Positions 32,766 to 34,460 of a DNA stretch of 34,460 nucleotides are shown here, one piece after another. The notes beneath the pieces are model-generated. The model ran no database searches and was not told the origin of the DNA. It was given only the letters and a program-made list of their open reading frames with translations. This DNA comes from a virus, in the IMG/VR virus record IMGVR_UViG_3300042892_001586, positions 1 through 34,460 of that record; one strand, given 5' to 3'. Positions within the stretch are counted from its first letter, which is position 1, and every line of letters starts with the position of its first letter. The position numbers were made by a program, and so were the translations under genes.

Positions 32766-33981
32766 TACAGAGGCTAAAGTAATTTCAGCGGTATTACAGG
32801 ATAAGCAACTTCATGTCCTATTACAGGCAAACGTAGAAACATTCCTTAGAACACATAATGACGTATGGAATTTTATTCGTCTCTATGCTGAGAATAATGG
32901 AACTGTTCCTCCAGCATCCTTGGTAGTAGAAAAGTTTAGAGACTTTGAAATTATTAAAGAGGTTGGAGCAACCAAGCACCACCTAGAAGAATTACAAACA
33001 GAATATTTAAATGACACATTAAAAGATATTTTAAGATCAGCAGCAACTGAGGTGCAGGGTGGTCAGGGATCAATAGCACTTGAAGACCTTATCACCAAAA
33101 CATCTACCCTAAAAAAGAATACATCTTCTATTCGTGATATTGATGCTACAGATATTGATTCTGCTATTGCATACTTTGAAAATGTAAAAGAGCAAATGGC
33201 TTTAGGTCATCGTGGTATTAAAACAGGATTGCCAGGATTTGATAACTACCTACCTTCTGGAATTATGCCAGGGCAACTAGGAGTCTTTTTAGCTTATCCA
33301 GGTATAGGAAAGTCATGGATGGCTCTATACTTCGCTGTACAGGCCTGGAAACAGGGTAAGACACCCCTTATTATCTCCCTTGAGATGAGTGAGACAGAGG
33401 TTCGTAACCGTGTCTTTACAATTATGGGTGAGGGTCTATGGTCACATAGAAAGCTTTCTAATGGTGAAGTAGAACTTGACATGATGAAGAAGTGGCATAC
33501 AGATAAAATTGATGGTCGTCCACCATTTCATATTATCTCAAATGATTCTGGTGGAGAAGTAACACCTTCTGTAATCCGTGGAAAGTTAGATCAGTATAAG
33601 CCTGACTTTGTTGTGGTTGATTATCTACAACTTATGTCTCCAAATCAAAAGGCTGATAACGAAACGGTAAAGATGAAAAACCTTTCACGTGAACTTAAAC
33701 TAATGGCTATTAGTGAAGAAGTACCTATTATTGCTATATCATCTGCTACACCTGATGATGTTAAAGATATGTCTACTGTTCCTACACTTGCACAAACTGC
33801 TTGGTCAAGACAGATTGCCTATGATGCTGACTGGGTTTTAGCATTAGGTCGTGGACTTAATAGCGATATTATTGAGTGTGCATTTAGAAAGAACCGTAAT
33901 GGTTTTATGGGAGACTTCTTAGTCCAGTGTGACTTTGACCGTGGTTACTATCGTTATAAGGATTTTGAAGATGGCAAGTAA
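32758..33981 (+). CDS. DnaB-like replicative helicase
   Basis: The 407-residue protein starts at a GTG, with AAAGGAG seven bases upstream, inside the end of the previous gene. Residues 1-105 are the helical DnaB N-terminal domain (VISAVLQDKQLHVLLQ). From about 155 comes the RecA-like C-terminal domain: GIKTGLPGFDNYLPSGI, Walker A AYPGIGKSW with Lys185, EMSETEVRNRVF, and Walker B VVVDYLQ with Asp288, then a DnaB-type Gln/Ser-rich motif (ISSATPDD; QTAWSRQIAYDADWVL). It would unwind DNA at the phage replication fork as a hexamer. At about 400 residues it is slightly shorter than bacterial DnaB, as is usual in phages. The primase gene overlaps its end. Confidence 0.9.
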   Translation: MNNTEAKVISAVLQDKQLHVLLQANVETFLRTHNDVWNFIRLYAENNGTVPPASLVVEKFRDFEIIKEVGATKHHLEELQTEYLNDTLKDILRSAATEVQGGQGSIALEDLITKTSTLKKNTSSIRDIDATDIDSAIAYFENVKEQMALGHRGIKTGLPGFDNYLPSGIMPGQLGVFLAYPGIGKSWMALYFAVQAWKQGKTPLIISLEMSETEVRNRVFTIMGEGLWSHRKLSNGEVELDMMKKWHTDKIDGRPPFHIISNDSGGEVTPSVIRGKLDQYKPDFVVVDYLQLMSPNQKADNETVKMKNLSRELKLMAISEEVPIIAISSATPDDVKDMSTVPTLAQTAWSRQIAYDADWVLALGRGLNSDIIECAFRKNRNGFMGDFLVQCDFDRGYYRYKDFEDGK

Positions 33982-34460
33982 AGAGATATATACAGAAGAA
34001 CAGATTCGTCGTGTACTTAATGGTGCAGGACTAGATATTGAAGCTGAGTTTGGTAATGACTTCATTATCTATTGCCCATACCACAACAACACTAGAACAC
34101 CTGCTGGAGAAGTAGCAAAAGATAGTGGTTTGTTTTTTTGTTTTGGATGTCAAGTTACTAAGAATCTTGTTGAGTTAATCATGTTTACTTCAAACAGATC
34201 ATACTTTGAAACTGTAAGATATATTAAAGGCAAAGAGCAGCAATCTGATATCCAAACAATAGTTGGAAAAGCTTTATATGCACCACCTGATTTTGTTCAG
34301 TATGACGAACTGCTGATTAAAAGATTAAATAAACAAGCACTTGATACGCCAATAGCAATGAATTATTTTAATAGTCGTAGAATTAATAAGGAATCTGTAA
34401 TTAAGTTTGATCTTGGTTATTCAGAAAAGCAAGGTTCTGTAACTATACCAATTCACTCAC
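33971..34460 (+). CDS. DnaG-like DNA primase, N-terminal part, cut by window edge
   Basis: The frame from the ATG at 33971, which overlaps the helicase end by 11 bases, stays open to the window edge (163 codons). Its N-terminal zinc-binding domain has Cys35 and His38 in CPYHNN and Cys57 and Cys60 in FFCFGC, the CHC2 pattern of DnaG-type primases. Further on, MNYFNSRRINKESVIKFDLG and VTIPI match the region that leads into the TOPRIM core, which is missing here. It would lay RNA primers for the helicase just upstream. The catalytic core cannot be judged. Confidence 0.85.
   Translation, partial: MASKEIYTEEQIRRVLNGAGLDIEAEFGNDFIIYCPYHNNTRTPAGEVAKDSGLFFCFGCQVTKNLVELIMFTSNRSYFETVRYIKGKEQQSDIQTIVGKALYAPPDFVQYDELLIKRLNKQALDTPIAMNYFNSRRINKESVIKFDLGYSEKQGSVTIPIHS

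Noticed and set aside
1-34460. CRISPR arrays, tRNA genes, insertion sequences, integrase or attachment sites
   Set aside because: Nothing convincing seen by eye on either strand. The repeats found are all in-frame protein repeats. A tRNA search program was not available.

Overview
The window is a contiguous piece of a tailed double-stranded DNA phage or prophage genome. It is AT-rich by eye. Every gene I can support lies on the + strand, tightly packed, often with stop/start overlaps of the TAATG type. The morphology implied is a siphovirus: an HK97-type capsid, a head-tail connector series, one major tail protein, two tail assembly chaperones, a very long tape measure, and no sheath gene. 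The host cannot be fixed from this sequence. Strong AGGAGGTGA-like ribosome sites, extended -10 promoters and two apparently leaderless genes would fit a low-GC actinobacterium, perhaps aquatic, but this is a weak inference.

Layout. Positions 1-3597 hold the head module: portal (cut at the left edge), an XkdF/S78-like prohead protease fused to a scaffold-like tail with its own internal start, and the major capsid protein, followed by a hairpin. Positions 3677-6682 hold the connector series: a small SAP/Rho-N-like protein, then adaptor-, stopper-, neck- and tail-terminator-like genes, the last four translationally coupled. Positions 6758-7393 encode the major tail protein, followed by a clear intrinsic terminator. 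Positions 7470-8537 carry two paralogous tail assembly chaperones. Positions 8564-19408 encode a 3614-residue tape measure. Positions 19408-30845 encode the tail tip and fibres: a Dit-like protein, a tail hub, a small tail protein, and two large fibre-like proteins, the last with FN3 repeats and a Phe/Pro-rich C-terminus. Positions 30898-31538 carry three very small coiled-coil proteins, two of them paralogous. From 31552 to the right edge lies the start of a replication/regulation module: zinc ribbon, MerR/excisionase-like HTH protein, two unknown small proteins, a DnaB-like helicase and the N-terminus of a DnaG-like primase.

The most unusual object is the tape measure. Its C-terminal half looks like a chain of enzyme-like cargo modules: a CHAP peptidoglycan hydrolase, a HExxH zincin-like domain, an ADP-ribosyltransferase-like domain and a GNAT-like domain. 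Three copies of a roughly 55-63 residue linker motif mark most of the boundaries between them. Because tape measure proteins leave the tail during DNA ejection, these domains could be delivered to the host envelope or cytoplasm at infection. That is an inference.

Transcription appears to be divided by a family of extended -10 promoters (TGnTATAAT, no obvious -35) before the protease, the connector series, the major tail protein, each chaperone, the small tail protein and the small coiled-coil genes. No holin, separate endolysin, integrase, tRNA, CRISPR array or insertion sequence was found. No gene-free stretch exceeds 300 bases.
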